64,000 nt of DNA from Leptodontidium sp. MPI-SDFR-AT-0119 (lineage: Eukaryota; Ascomycota; Leotiomycetes; Helotiales; Leptodontidiaceae). Each line of letters opens with the position of its first letter. Within the stretch, counting starts at the first letter, position 1. Shown piece after piece: positions 10,861-20,665 of this stretch. The DNA lies in NCBI GenBank assembly GCA_020726505.1, contig JAHLEZ010000004.1, positions 496,001 to 560,000 on the forward strand, given 5' to 3'. Under the pieces are notes generated by a model that ran no database searches, was not told the DNA's origin, and was given only the letters and a program-made list of their open reading frames with translations. Both the position numbers and the translations under genes were made by a program.

Positions 10861-12487
10861 ATGACCAAGACTCTGGCGGGATCCTCGCGGGTATAAATAC
10901 ATGGCAGGTCGCGCTCCTTGACGAAAAAACTCACATCGCCTGTTGTCGAGAGAGGTGCAGACTTTGCTTTGCCATAGTGATTGGCGATCATCCGTCAGAC
11001 AGCCGACCGCTCGCGCACCCTATGCGTTGGTAGCCATCGTTTGACGGAGAGGGCGAGAGGCGAAGAGGCGGATGCGTTCGTTGTCTTCAAGTGATTCTGA
11101 CATAACGCAATGCAAAACCTCAAGCGAGGTCGTTTTGGGTTGTTATTTTGAAAGGCGCGAGCACTGTAGTTTGAATATCAGGGCCGTCCAAACTTTCTTA
11201 GACTTCGTTGTGTCCAGCCTTAGATATATGTAGGTGGGGGGAACTTAAGGCATCTATTTCATGAGGCTCGGCTGCTGCTAGTTGCAGGTCGCTGAGCCTC
11301 TCATAGCTTTCTCCTCGACGATTCTGCAGAGTGCCGCATACGGATGCATGTGGGATGCTGCGAGCATGATGCCAGCGCATCACATCACACACAGCCTTTT
11401 AGCATCAACCAATCTTGATTTTGGCCTTTCAAGTATCCCTTAATTGTGTTTTCAAGCTTGAATACTGCCGTTCAACTGAGTTCCAGGCAGTGGCAGCCAG
11501 CAGATTCGAGTTCTGTCGACTATATGATATACTCAAATTTATTCCATCTAGCAAGCAGCACGACCTTCCCAACTCAATCACCCCTCAATCAAACGAGGTT
11601 TGGCTTCGTTCAGGATACCAGGAGCACCTTGAACGAGCACCATTGGACTGGCTTGACTAATCGGAGCCAAGTACACTCACACCGAGCAGACAGCATATTG
11701 AAGCTGCATTGCATGTCTGCATAACCCCCCCACCGGCGATGGACGCCAGCATGCGAGAAATCCTTACGTGTCCTCGAAGAGATCTTACTCGTCTTCGGTG
11801 GGTGGGAGAACTTTGAGATGAAGAAACCGCATCTTCTTGGTGCCCTCCGACAGCTTCTCCTGAGCCCCGAGTCCAGATGTTGGAACATAGCCTCTCTTCA
11901 GATATCAATCGAACGAGTTCCGATGAGGAAACCCCGCCACTCTGTCCATGGAAGAATCTGTGTACTGCATGGCAGAGGCAGATCCTTGTCAGAAGCAGCC
12001 GACGCTGCCTCATCGTAGGCAGTGCAAGCTATTCGACTTTGTAAAGGTCGGCCCATATTGTCCGGACGAATAAAAGAGGCACACGGATATGCAAGACGCA
12101 TCCAGATTTTCTCGAAGTGGGCGTAGACACATTCAACCACCTCTTACCTCTTACCACCACCCTCCCTTTCCCTCGAGCTATTCTCATTCTGGCTCGAACT
12201 AGGTGTCTAGCCCAATGGGCTTTGCAGAATTTCCAAGGCTCTCGCTACGCAGAAGCTTCGTCGAGCATCCACAGACTCGTCGACTGCATGTACACGCCTC
12301 ATATTTCCGTCTGCCGGGCATCACGCAACCACTTGGTTTCGCAGATGTAATGGCTGCGCCTCAGGTCATCAATTACCCTTCATAAGGCCACCTCCGGAAG
12401 CACATCCATGGGAGCTTATCGAATATCAATGCATCATATCTGGCGAGAGAATTGGGTTAAAAAGAGCCGCTCTCTGGAAAGAGAAGA

Positions 12488-13940
12488 ATGCCGATAACCA
12501 TTTACACTCACGACCAGATTCATCCGGCTACCATGAACACAGGAGCACCTAGAACCACTATTTCGCAGACAACGGCCACGGATCCAGTTCCATCGGTCAA
12601 CTGCCCAGTGGATGGGTGGCCCACCTTGGCAAAAATTATCGCCGAAAAACCAGACCTCGAGGCCTTCGCATCCTTCACAGATCTCAATATAAAGTCCTTA
12701 CTTATCTATCAAGCCGAACTTATTCATCTACGAAAAGCGTTACACAATGCTGAATACGCAGATTTTCGCTCGTCCGAATACGAAGACTCATCCAGCTACG
12801 CGGAAAATCTGGAGGCCTTGATTGGCGCTCGTGATGAGAGCGTTGAAAGCATGGGAAACAGCAAACCAACAGACCGGATACCGATGCCCCTACAATGGGT
12901 CATCATAGAGAAGATGCGAATCACTCTGGAAAAATATAGTATGTCATTCTCAAGTACCTGGTAGATTATGGCTAACCTGACATTTATTGAAGACGCTGCC
13001 CTTTTGCAATACTCGCAGGTGGCCGCTCTGAGGGAAGCTGACCGCTGCAATGTAAGGACCCTCAGAGGCAGTGTCACGTGGGTAGGCAGGGAGCGTACTA
13101 GTCTAACCGGGGACGCTGCGGCAACCTGGGGCGATCCAAGTGAGATTACTCCAGGCCAGAAGCATCTACCGGAGCTCTTCCGAGGTCTCTTCACCGGCTC
13201 TCCTGACACCGAACGCAAAGTCAAGGATGGAGAGTTCAAAGAACATCTCATCGTGCCTCGTCAAGGAAAGAAACCAGACGGCCTCGAGAACTGGGTGACT
13301 CGGTGCTTCATTCCCTTCTACGACCGCCTCCGGACAAAATGCCTCGTCCCCTTTTGCAAGACATGCCTTCGCCCAATTTGGAACGTTATTGTATTGCTCT
13401 ACCACGCCGTCGCCTCGATCTTCTACTTCATATCCTTCCTCTGGAAGAAATTGCGTCAATGCAGTCAACCAGAAGTCGATCCAGAGAGAGACATGAAGGG
13501 CTCTAATGCATCGAGCAATCTTCCTCCTGTATCCCCAACTATTTCTAACATTACTTCCTCGACGGAGAAAACGTTGACGAACAACTTTACGGAGTACACT
13601 GGGGATTGGATATTGCGCGTAACGTCTCTGATAACGACCGTTGTAGCCTGTCTCCTGCCGACGGTCGCGATAACTATTCTTGCTCAGGTTCACCATATGG
13701 GGTTGATCCTCGGTTTGATCGCACTGTTCACATCGATGTTTGCTGTTGGTCTTGTGCTTCTTTCGTCTTCGAGCTCGAGGGTGGAGATTTTTACTGCTAC
13801 TGCTGCGTAAGTCTTTCTTCTGTCCTTTTTCATGACTCCCCAAATTCCAACTGTAGGAGTACCGATACTGACCTGAGCATAGTTTCTCAGCTGTGATGGT
13901 CGTTTTCGTGCAGAACCAGATTGGTCCAAATTCAAACTAA
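12488..13940 (+). CDS. DUF6594-type membrane protein (440 aa, 3 exons)
   Basis: Exons 12488-12938, 12993-13806 and 13883-13940 join in frame (introns GTATGT...AAG and GTAAGT...TAG). The N-terminus has the DUF6594 opening (GWPTLAKIIAEKPDLEAFAS, then SLLIYQAELIHLRKAL). Exon 2 continues with the family's ALLQYSQVAALREADRCN motif. A hydrophobic stretch in mid-protein (VIVLLYHAVASIFYFISFL) and two C-terminal membrane segments (LLPTVAITILA and LILGLIALFTSMFAVGLVLL) are followed by VEIFTATAAFSAVMVVFVQ, the typical family end. DUF6594 proteins are fungal membrane proteins of unknown function, often found near incompatibility or defence-like genes. An in-frame ATG at 12533 is an alternative start. Intact. 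It lies 250 bp left of the transposon-bounded block. Confidence 0.82.
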
Positions 13941-14199
13941 CCTGGAGGAGTGAGCGTTTCTAATAAGTAGAAGTTAGGGTCATGGTCGGAGTTGGGGGCG
14001 GAGGACTGGTTGCTGGTGGAGGGAAAGGCGAATTGGATGATTTACGGCCTCTATGATTGTCATGAATTACGGCAAGGAACTGAACTAGCGCAACGGATCT
14101 AAAATTTCATAGTATTGTTATGATAGCTTCAAACCACTGATGAACTCACTTTCAAATTTGAGGCTTAGAAAGTTATGGCAGTGAAATTACAGTAGTTTC

Positions 14200-15180
14200 C
14201 AGCGTGATAAATGAATTAATTAATTCGAATTAAGGGGGTATAATTAAAATTTAATTAAAAAAATTAAATATAATTGAATTATATTTAATTTTTTTTACTT
14301 TGCGCGTGCGTATTAAATAATGCGGCTCAAATAAGATTAAAATTGAAAAAGCTTTATTAAAAGTAGTAATATCGCCTCGCTTACGGGCTCGCTTACGATC
14401 GCCACCTGATTTTTTAAATAATATTCTCTATTTATTTCGATATTATTAATAATAATTATAAATTATTATAAATACACAATTTTAAAAATAATAACGCTTA
14501 TAAATTAGGAAATAATTTCTAATTAATAAATAAATATTAAAAATTAGTAAAGTCTTTAGGTTTTTTTATATAATAAATAAAATATTTTTATATTTTTTAA
14601 AATTATTATTATAATTACAAATAGAGGCGATCTTTTAATATATAGCCCTAAGACAATTATTAGCCGCTAGCTGTGAAATTCACTATTAATAATCGAGTTA
14701 AAAGTGCACTAGTCGAGGTATAATTACTATTAGAGGCGTTCTAAAGGCATATCTAAGTCGTCTTTCGTATTAATGGAATATTATTCCAAGAGACTATTTA
14801 TTATGCCGGATTTTTGGTTAAGTAAACGTCGCTAGACTTTTACAAATAGTATATAGCAGTATCAGGAATCGACGACGTATTATTTCTTAAATTTAAACTA
14901 ACAAATGTGTACTATAGCTCTAAAATAGTCTTTATTATTATTAAATGCAATCTATATGACTTTCAAGTATTAAAGTAATATGTCTAAGACTTATTTTAGC
15001 TAATATTACACGCATATAACACGCCTGTTAAGTTTAACATAATAATAAATACTGCTAATCACTTAAGTAATGCGCTAAGAACTATAAGTAATCAGCAAAG
15101 TTTAAGAAGTAGTACTGCAAAAATCGAGACGTGATTTTCCCCCGCAAAAAAGTTATCAAAAAGTGTCGCAAAAGCACGTA
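14200..15180. repeat. AT-rich, RIP-like left arm
   Basis: About 1 kb of very AT-rich DNA with stops in all frames and a few islands of normal composition (14720-14900). This is the picture left by RIP on a transposon. No transposase frame can be followed. At 15190 a 15-bp string ACTTAACACTTAGAA recurs in the solo LTR at 18697. Confidence 0.6.
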
Positions 15181-15566
15181 TAATGAATTATAACTTAACA
15201 CTTAGAAGTCAAGAAATCGCGTCTTTTTTGAGCTCTTTTCAAGCCAATTTGGGCGGGGACAACTCGCTTTCTCCCACTTTCGCGGAGAGCGAAAGTGTGG
15301 TGGTCAACACCCACTATTATCTCTTCCAATAGCATGGAAATGCGATTGAATCTACTGTACCGGTCTGCCGAAACCTTTATCCAGTTTGGCAAGATCCAAC
15401 GGGCGTAAAGCTTGCCGTGAGTCCGGGGCACATAGAAGCCGCCGTGGAAGGAGAAGAATAGACTGCACAAGTAGCAAGCACTTTTGCTTAAGTAGATAAA
15501 TCTTGGTCGCTGTCTGCTTAGATTAACCTCATAAAAGAAGGGGGGCTATATCTCTACGTGAACTTT

Positions 15567-16307
15567 CTAATGTGACATTGATAAAAAGGCGGGCATAGGG
15601 ATCTGGAACGGCTCCACCTCAATGCTCTCAAAGAGCCGACAATCCCTATGCCTTGCAGCGCAGACGAGCTCGGAAGCAGCAGAGTAGTATCGGCCCAATT
15701 TCCCAATCGCTTCTGGTAGGTATGCCTTCAAACTTGGCTCAATCGTCGCAGTCTGTAGAGCTCGGTTGAGATCAGTGGCTAAGGAAAATGCGTGAACCTG
15801 CTTCACGATCTCCCCTGCCACTTCTACTACTCCCTCCCCTTCGATAATCTCCGTAGTAGGATTGGTCATGCTCTCAAGTCTGGCAAATAGGGTTTACAGA
15901 TCCCGTACCCTTCGCCTGCTTTCCTCAAGTGTCTTCGTCGCTCTGACCGATCGACTATGAATCGCATCATGCGGTTGTTCGATGAGGGGTCGTTTTCCAG
16001 CAGTCTTTCTTGTTCTTTTCGCATGACGCGACCACAGACGGGACAGGATTCGATCAAGGTCTAGGCTAACAACCTCTCGAAAGGCTTCTTCCGTATCTTC
16101 TGGTTTTGAGCGCACTGAAATGTTGATCAGCCAAGTGCTAGAAGAAGCTTGGTAACCTAACCTCGCCGTGCAGCATGTCCTAATGCTCTCGCAAGCTTAA
16201 TGAACCCCGCCGTAATTGTCGAAAGGTCCCCCGTGTTTGTTGCTACCCGAATTGTGATTCCTTTCCCATCGCAGCGTTCTTCCACGGGGAAAGATCGAAC
16301 ATCATCC
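15567..16307 (-). pseudogene. Fungal protein gene with one in-frame stop (family unnamed)
   Basis: On the minus strand an exon from about 16300 to 16162 (SFPVEERCDGKGITIRVATN...LARALGHAARR) ends at a donor GTTAGG. A 47-bp intron ends in CAG, and exon 2 starts at 16114 (RSKPEDTEEAFREVVSLDLD). Exon 2 runs to 15567, ending in ESIEVEPFQIPMP...SH, interrupted only once by TAA near 15892 between ...RRRVRDL and TLFARLESMTNPTTEIIEG. The same frame is kept on both sides, so a CAA-to-TAA (Gln to stop) change is the simplest explanation. The upstream frame is closed just before exon 1 and no start is evident, so the 5' end is also missing. A downstream minus-strand frame (15195-15470) has no recognisable content. 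Function unknown. Confidence 0.5.
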
Positions 16308-16309
16308 AG

Positions 16310-16537
16310 ATGCAAGGCGTTAATCTAGATTCGAAGGATAGCTATGGCCCTGCACTTACGCAGGCCGTAAGGACAAGAAACAAGACTCTGGCTGTTGAGC
16401 TGCTTGAGAGAGGCGCTGATCCAGATGCGAGGGACAGCTTTAGCCCTGCACTCACGCAGGCCATAAGAGGCGGACTTGACAATCTAGCGAAAGAGCTGCT
16501 TTGGAAGAGAGAACTGAAAGGAACTCTAGAACTGTGA
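16310..16537 (+). pseudogene. Ankyrin-repeat fragment
   Basis: Seventy-five codons with two degenerate ankyrin units: DSYGPALTQAV...VELLERGADPDARD and DSFSPALTQAIRGGLDNLAKELL. These match the 'D..GPALTQAI..G...L..LLE.GADPNA.D' style of fungal NLR ankyrin arrays. It starts at an ATG but is far too short for a functional array and ends in a stop. It lies head to head with, and abutting, the minus-strand pseudogene. Probably a scrap of a larger ankyrin protein. Confidence 0.5.
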
Positions 16538-17232
16538 TAAGGACCCTGCCGAGGGATGCATGTTGATATTGGTCGTTTGTAATAGCTAGGTTACCAGCCA
16601 GCGCAAGCTTTCCGTGTCGTGTCGCTCCGATACACGCTAACCACACCGGCATTCATGATTCCTGATTGACTTGCTTGGATATCTAGTGATAGGATTCCGT
16701 TGCGTATGAGGTGCTGGGTCTGGATTTATGCCAAACGGGGAGAAGATCTGACGGTGACAAATCGAAAGTCGAAACCGACCCACTTCTTTGGCGGAATTCC
16801 ACTGCACGCGATTTATCCTCGGTTAACGGGCTTAACACAAGGTTGGAGAAGGGGGGTATATGGGATAGTGTCAGTTTACGGTGCGGATTTCCGCTTCGGC
16901 TTGAGGTGAGTGGAAGGTTAATGACCTTCTGGATGACCTGCTGCCTCATGTGGAAGGGGTACTCGGAAGGAGACATGCTTGCTTACACGACAACAATAGA
17001 AGTCATTCGAACAAGGTTTCGTTCAGCGTTTAGTCTTCTAGACAGAGCAGATTGAAGTGAGCCGGGAAGGCTTGACAGCCGAGTCGTGTCGTAGATAGGT
17101 ATATAATGGAGAGTCATCCTCTACTCTTTCATTCTCCTATTTGTATTACATTTGCACATCTTCTCATAGCTCTCTTCTCGTCTTATCATTTATCATTTAT
17201 CAACAGTAATTCACAAATCAGTTACCAGTACG
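16538..17232. other. Intergenic and promoter of the gene at 17233
   Basis: No gene recognised. The final 130 bp are a TATA-containing promoter with a long CT-rich leader. Confidence 0.5.
17100..17106 (+). promoter_or_regulatory. TATA box of the ABM-like gene
   Basis: TATATAA 127 bp before the ATG at 17233, followed by pyrimidine-rich leader sequence. Confidence 0.5.
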
Positions 17233-18015
17233 ATGGCGATTACCGAGTTCATCCTCCCGTCATACAAGCAAACACCTGAATCTATTGAGGCATTCTCCTC
17301 CACTGTCGGGCCGTACCTCCAGAAGATACTTGATGAGGCGCCATTTAAGCCGAAGCAGCTCATTTTCGGCAAGCTAGTGCTCGAGAACGGTGTCGATGTC
17401 TCGGCCGACTTTAGACCTTGTATTGGTCTTGGTTCGTCCTTTACTTCCTCTTTCCCTTCCCTCTTTCCAAATATAATCGGGAGTAAACGATGGTTTTTAC
17501 AAGCCTAAGAAATCGGTTCTGACAATTCACCAGAATGGGAAAAACCAGATCATTTCTACGCCGTGCTTACAGGTGAAGGATTCAAAGCTTTCGGCTCTAT
17601 AGTCAAGCCGTATTCAGCAGGGCCTCCGAATACACAGCTTTATGAGACAGATCTGGGACCGAGCGAGGTGTTTGGGAGTGCGTTGACGGAGGTGTGGCAG
17701 GTGAGGGTTGGGGATGGCTTCGAGAGAGAGGAGGCGGCGAGGGGGGCTTGGAAGAGATTCATGAGTGCGATTGGAGAGGTGAGTGCTGTCAAACGTATTC
17801 AGGGGGCGAGTTTGAACCTACAGGAGAAGTTGTGGAGTGGTGTGCTTGGGTGGGAGAGTAATGAGGTGAGTCTAGTATGTAAGGATGAGGAGGATAGTTG
17901 GCTGACACTGAGAATTAAGGTTAGAGAGAAGGTACTTGATAGTGCGGCTACGAAGGAAGCAAGGGAAGGTTTAGACGGGTTACTGTGGAATACTTTCGTT
18001 GCTACATTTGCTTAG
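17233..18015 (+). CDS. ABM-like (dimeric alpha/beta-barrel) protein (208 aa, 3 exons)
   Basis: Exons 17233-17431, 17534-17865 and 17920-18015. The first intron (102 bp, GTTCGT...CAG) is required to keep frame. The second (54 bp, GTGAGT...AAG) is a multiple of three and could be retained, but removing it gives the better join SNE-VREKVLDSAA. The sequence opens MAITEFILPSYKQTPESI and contains FRPCIGLEWEKPDHFYAVL followed by LTEVWQVRVGDGFERE. That is two repeats of the short barrel unit seen in fungal antibiotic-biosynthesis-monooxygenase-like (ABM superfamily) proteins of about 200 residues. Such proteins are small cytosolic enzymes or binding proteins; the substrate here is unknown. The gene is intact, with its own TATA box, although it sits inside the transposon-bounded block. 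Acceptor and donor quality are average. Confidence 0.72.
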
Positions 18016-18696
18016 CCCAGTAAACTGTAAACTGTAAACAAGTACCGTGGAGAATGGAGCCAGCCGGAACACTACTCTCAAACATTTAAAACACACATAA
18101 ACACGAGGGTGATTGATCCGAATTGTGAAACCTCACTAAGCCTCGGTAGCTCCCAATCGGACCGTCCCCGATTCCAAGCCAGTGTGTTCAAGTCGATGTC
18201 AATTGAGTTGCTCGTACACAGAAGAGTTTACTTTAGAGAATATCAGTAATCAACAGTGTGACAAATTTCTACTCTACTACTCGAGTAGCTATTTGAGTAG
18301 TAGAGTAGAGTAGAGTAGAATTAAAGTAGTCACTTTTTCGACTACTCTAGAGTAGAATTAGAGTAGTTATTTTTGACTACTCTAAAGTAGTAGAGTAGTA
18401 GAGTTATATTAAAAGGACGTTTAAATTTTAACATAAATATTAAATTATTATTATAAACCAGCGTGAGCAAAATTAATCAAGCTAATCGATTAATAATCAG
18501 ATTAATTGATTTGATTAGATTAGAATTAGATTAATGAAAAATTGACTTGATTAGATTAGAATTAGATTAATTTGATTAATGACTAACTTATAATAATATT
18601 ATATATATAAAAATATATATATGTGTAATACTACTAAGAAATAATGAACTAAATAATTAAGTAATTAAATAAGTAACTAATAAATCAACTAATAAA

Positions 18697-18856
18697 TGTC
18701 ACGATACAAGAGCCTTGGCTGCAGAAGGTTGACTTAACACTTAGAATATAAAACTATAGAGCTACTCTATAGGAGGGAGCTATATATATAGGGAGTTAGA
18801 GGGGAGTCGGACCTGTTTCGGACCCCTGACCTAGCCGAGGCATACCTGTCGTAACA
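18697..18856. mobile_element. Solo LTR (160 bp), TSD ATAAA
   Basis: Begins TGTCACGATAC and ends CTGTCGTAACA, i.e. TG...CA with short inverted ends (TGTCACGA / TGTTACGA). It is flanked by the 5-bp direct repeat ATAAA (18692-18696 and 18857-18861). An internal TATATATA lies near 18781. Size, ends and 5-bp TSD identify a solo LTR of a retrotransposon, inserted into the GATTA element. Confidence 0.8.
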
Positions 18857-19178
18857 ATAAACTAACTAATAAAGTAACTAATAAACCTATTCAATAAAGA
18901 ATAAGTTATTATTTTCTATATATTTAACTTCTTCTCTTATATCGTCTTCATCTTCTTTCTCTTTAATAACTCCCTAACTTTTTAAGCAAACAATCTTTTC
19001 AAACGTATTCTATTAATAAAATACTCTAATTTTTGACCTTAAAACAGATTTTATTATTACTAATTTATATTGAAATCTTACTAATATATTACTTATTATA
19101 ATTGGATTTATAATTAATAATTTCTTTAAAAGGTATTTAGAATCATATGACAAATAAGAAATATTTGCTTGTAAATAC

Positions 19179-19331
19179 TGTGAAGGGGACAAAGCCCAAT
19201 CGTATCGACAAAAGAGCCAAAAGAAGTATTCGTTGTATATGTTCTGTGGGTGCAACTCTACAGCTGGCAGCCGGCCATATAAAGGGGTAGTCAAGTCAGC
19301 TGACAAGCTCTCACGTGCCATCCCCACCACA
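19179..19331. mobile_element. Small insertion (about 152 bp), LTR- or MITE-like
   Basis: Starts TGTGAAGGGGA. The far end read inward is TGTGGTGGGGA (9 of 11). The sequence AATAC precedes it (19174-19178) and recurs at 19331-19335, so the TSD is 4-5 bp depending on whether the terminal A is counted. It is GC-richer than its surroundings and contains CATATAAAGG. It may be a short solo LTR or a MITE. Confidence 0.55.
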
Positions 19332-19871
19332 ATACGTATTCTATTAATAAAATACTACAAATTTTAATCTTAAAATAGAAATTACTCGTACTAGTCTATT
19401 TATAATAGCTTATTATCTCTTATCGATTAGCTTCTTAATCATATATTATATGTGAAATAAATAAGTTTAGGATTAATCCTCGCTTAATCTAAATTAACCG
19501 AGCTTCTAAAGCTTTAACTAAATCTATTCTTAGTATATACTAACCCTTTTTAGTTTAGTCTCAAAAATCTAAACCTAATTAGGATGCGGCTCTTTTATTA
19601 ATCAAATTAATCAATTAATTCTTGATTAATTAGATTAGATTAGATTAGAATTTGATTAATTCAAATTTTACTTGATTAGATTTAGATTAATAGTCATTAA
19701 TCTAATCTAATCTAATCATTTTTTACGCTGTTATAAACTAAGCTACTAGTAATAATAATTAATAAAATAGTTTACTTATAAATCGCTTAGTTATAAAGTT
19801 ATTAAATATCTGTACTTAAGTAAGCGTTAATACTAAAAGGCGTAAACGAGATAAGCCGCGATTAAGCTACT

Positions 19872-20101
19872 TGTCACGATCTGGGGGATCACGTGTGTCT
19901 TGGCCCGGAATCGAAGTTCTATATAAACAAAGTAGTTTCCTAAGTAGTAGAGCTTCGTGCTCAAATTCATATAGCAGTTTAACCATTGCTTGTAACGTCT
20001 CAATTCCTATTAAGAACCGGACCTTTTGTGACTTTGTTTCTTAGCTGATACTAACCGACGAGCCTGTACGCCGCGTACTAGTCAGTTGCAAGAACGTTAC
20101 A
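19872..20101. mobile_element. Solo LTR (230 bp), TSD CTACT
   Basis: Begins TGTCACGATCTGG and ends AGAACGTTACA (TG...CA; inverted ends TGTCACG / TGTAACG). Perfect 5-bp duplications CTACT sit at 19867-19871 and 20102-20106, inside the GAGTA-type element. A TATA-like CTATATAAAC (about 19919) fits an LTR promoter. It shares its opening nine bases with the LTR at 18697 but differs in length. Confidence 0.85.
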
Positions 20102-20551
20102 CTACTTTAGGTAAAGCTTCCGCGTATTAGTCTCATTTAGGTGAGATCTTAGTCCCATAACTACTACTCGAGTACTACTCTAGAGTAGTAGAGTAGAGTG
20201 GAGTAGAGTTAGAGTAGTATAATATTTATACTAGAGTAGAGTAGAGTAGCGCTTACTACTCTACTCTACTCTACTCATTTGTTACACTGGTAATCAACTA
20301 TCTTATTGAACTGTCCTGGAAAGTTTACATTGATGATTAATTCGGGGAGCCGAGGTTGTCGGGTAATCCTCTCCCAATCATTAGTGACAACTTTAATCCA
20401 TTGGAAATGTAACTACATTTGCTCCACGTTAAGCACCGAAACATAACATCGACAAGAGTCCCCTTGCATTTTCGTATTGCTAAGTCCCAAACTCTCTATT
20501 AATTTAGTAGTTATTCACGCTTTCCCCCCTCAGCAATAATACTCTCACAAA

Positions 20552-20665
20552 ATGGCAGACACGAACCTCTCCAAACTCAATCAAAAGACCCTCCGAGTAC
20601 CGCGTGACCACACGTATACCTACTACACTAACTCTGCTTCGCGCGGCAAGTCAGGCCTCCTCCCA
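20552..20665 (+). pseudogene. Truncated N-terminus of an alpha/beta-hydrolase
   Basis: The first 38 codons read NLSKLNQKTLRVPRDHTYTY followed by YTNSASRGKSGLL. This is the usual beginning of fungal epoxide-hydrolase-like alpha/beta-hydrolases, just before the 'LLLLHGFP' strand. The homology stops there: the frame runs into unrelated sequence and a stop at 20792. The oxyanion loop, nucleophile and remaining fold are absent. A 5' UTR-like stretch precedes the ATG. Confidence 0.5.

Larger units (their letters stand above)
10155..12487. other. Intergenic with microsatellites; no gene assigned
   Basis: About 2.3 kb. It contains three simple repeats (listed separately) and a TATA-like GTATAAATAC near 10889-10899 with no supported gene behind it. 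A minus-strand frame of 85 codons (10301-10558) and overlapping frames at 11600-12140 have no recognisable motif. The spacer may contain unrecognised small genes or relics. Confidence 0.4.
18459..19730. mobile_element. Nested hAT-like element with GATTA subterminal repeats, 8-bp TSD
   Basis: Inside the element above. Perfect 8-bp duplications TTATAAAC sit at 18451-18458 and 19731-19738. The left end is CAGCGTGAGCAAAATTAAT; the right end, read inward, is CAGCGTAAAAAATGATTAG. Both ends carry many GATTA/TTAGATTA repeats (18475-18580; 19610-19720). The length is 1,272 bp including later insertions, and no coding capacity is left. The end sequence is of the same type as those of the 13-kb unit. 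Confidence 0.85.
18246..20297. mobile_element. hAT-like element with GAGTA subterminal repeats (18254-20289), 8-bp TSD
   Basis: Perfect 8-bp direct repeats GTAATCAA flank the element (18246-18253 and 20290-20297). The ends are inverted: CAGTGTGACAAAT at the left and CAGTGTAACAAAT read inward at the right (12 of 13). Both ends carry dense (A)GTAG/GAGTA repeats (18268-18400 and 20165-20270). An 8-bp TSD, CAG...CTG-type ends and subterminal repeats are the signature of the hAT superfamily. The 2,036-bp body is AT-rich, holds no open transposase, and contains other insertions, so the element is non-autonomous or RIP-destroyed. Confidence 0.85.

Noticed and set aside
12968..12992. ATG at 12968 as start of a separate gene
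   Set aside because: It lies in the intron of the DUF6594 gene; both sides belong to one domain.
19013..19330. 105-codon minus-strand frame
   Set aside because: Runs through the small insertion and the AT-rich flank; no motif, transposon sequence.
18268..20270. CRISPR-like or satellite array from GAGTA/GATTA repeats
   Set aside because: Pentamers are confined to the inverted ends of two transposons with target-site duplications; no spacer structure, eukaryotic genome.
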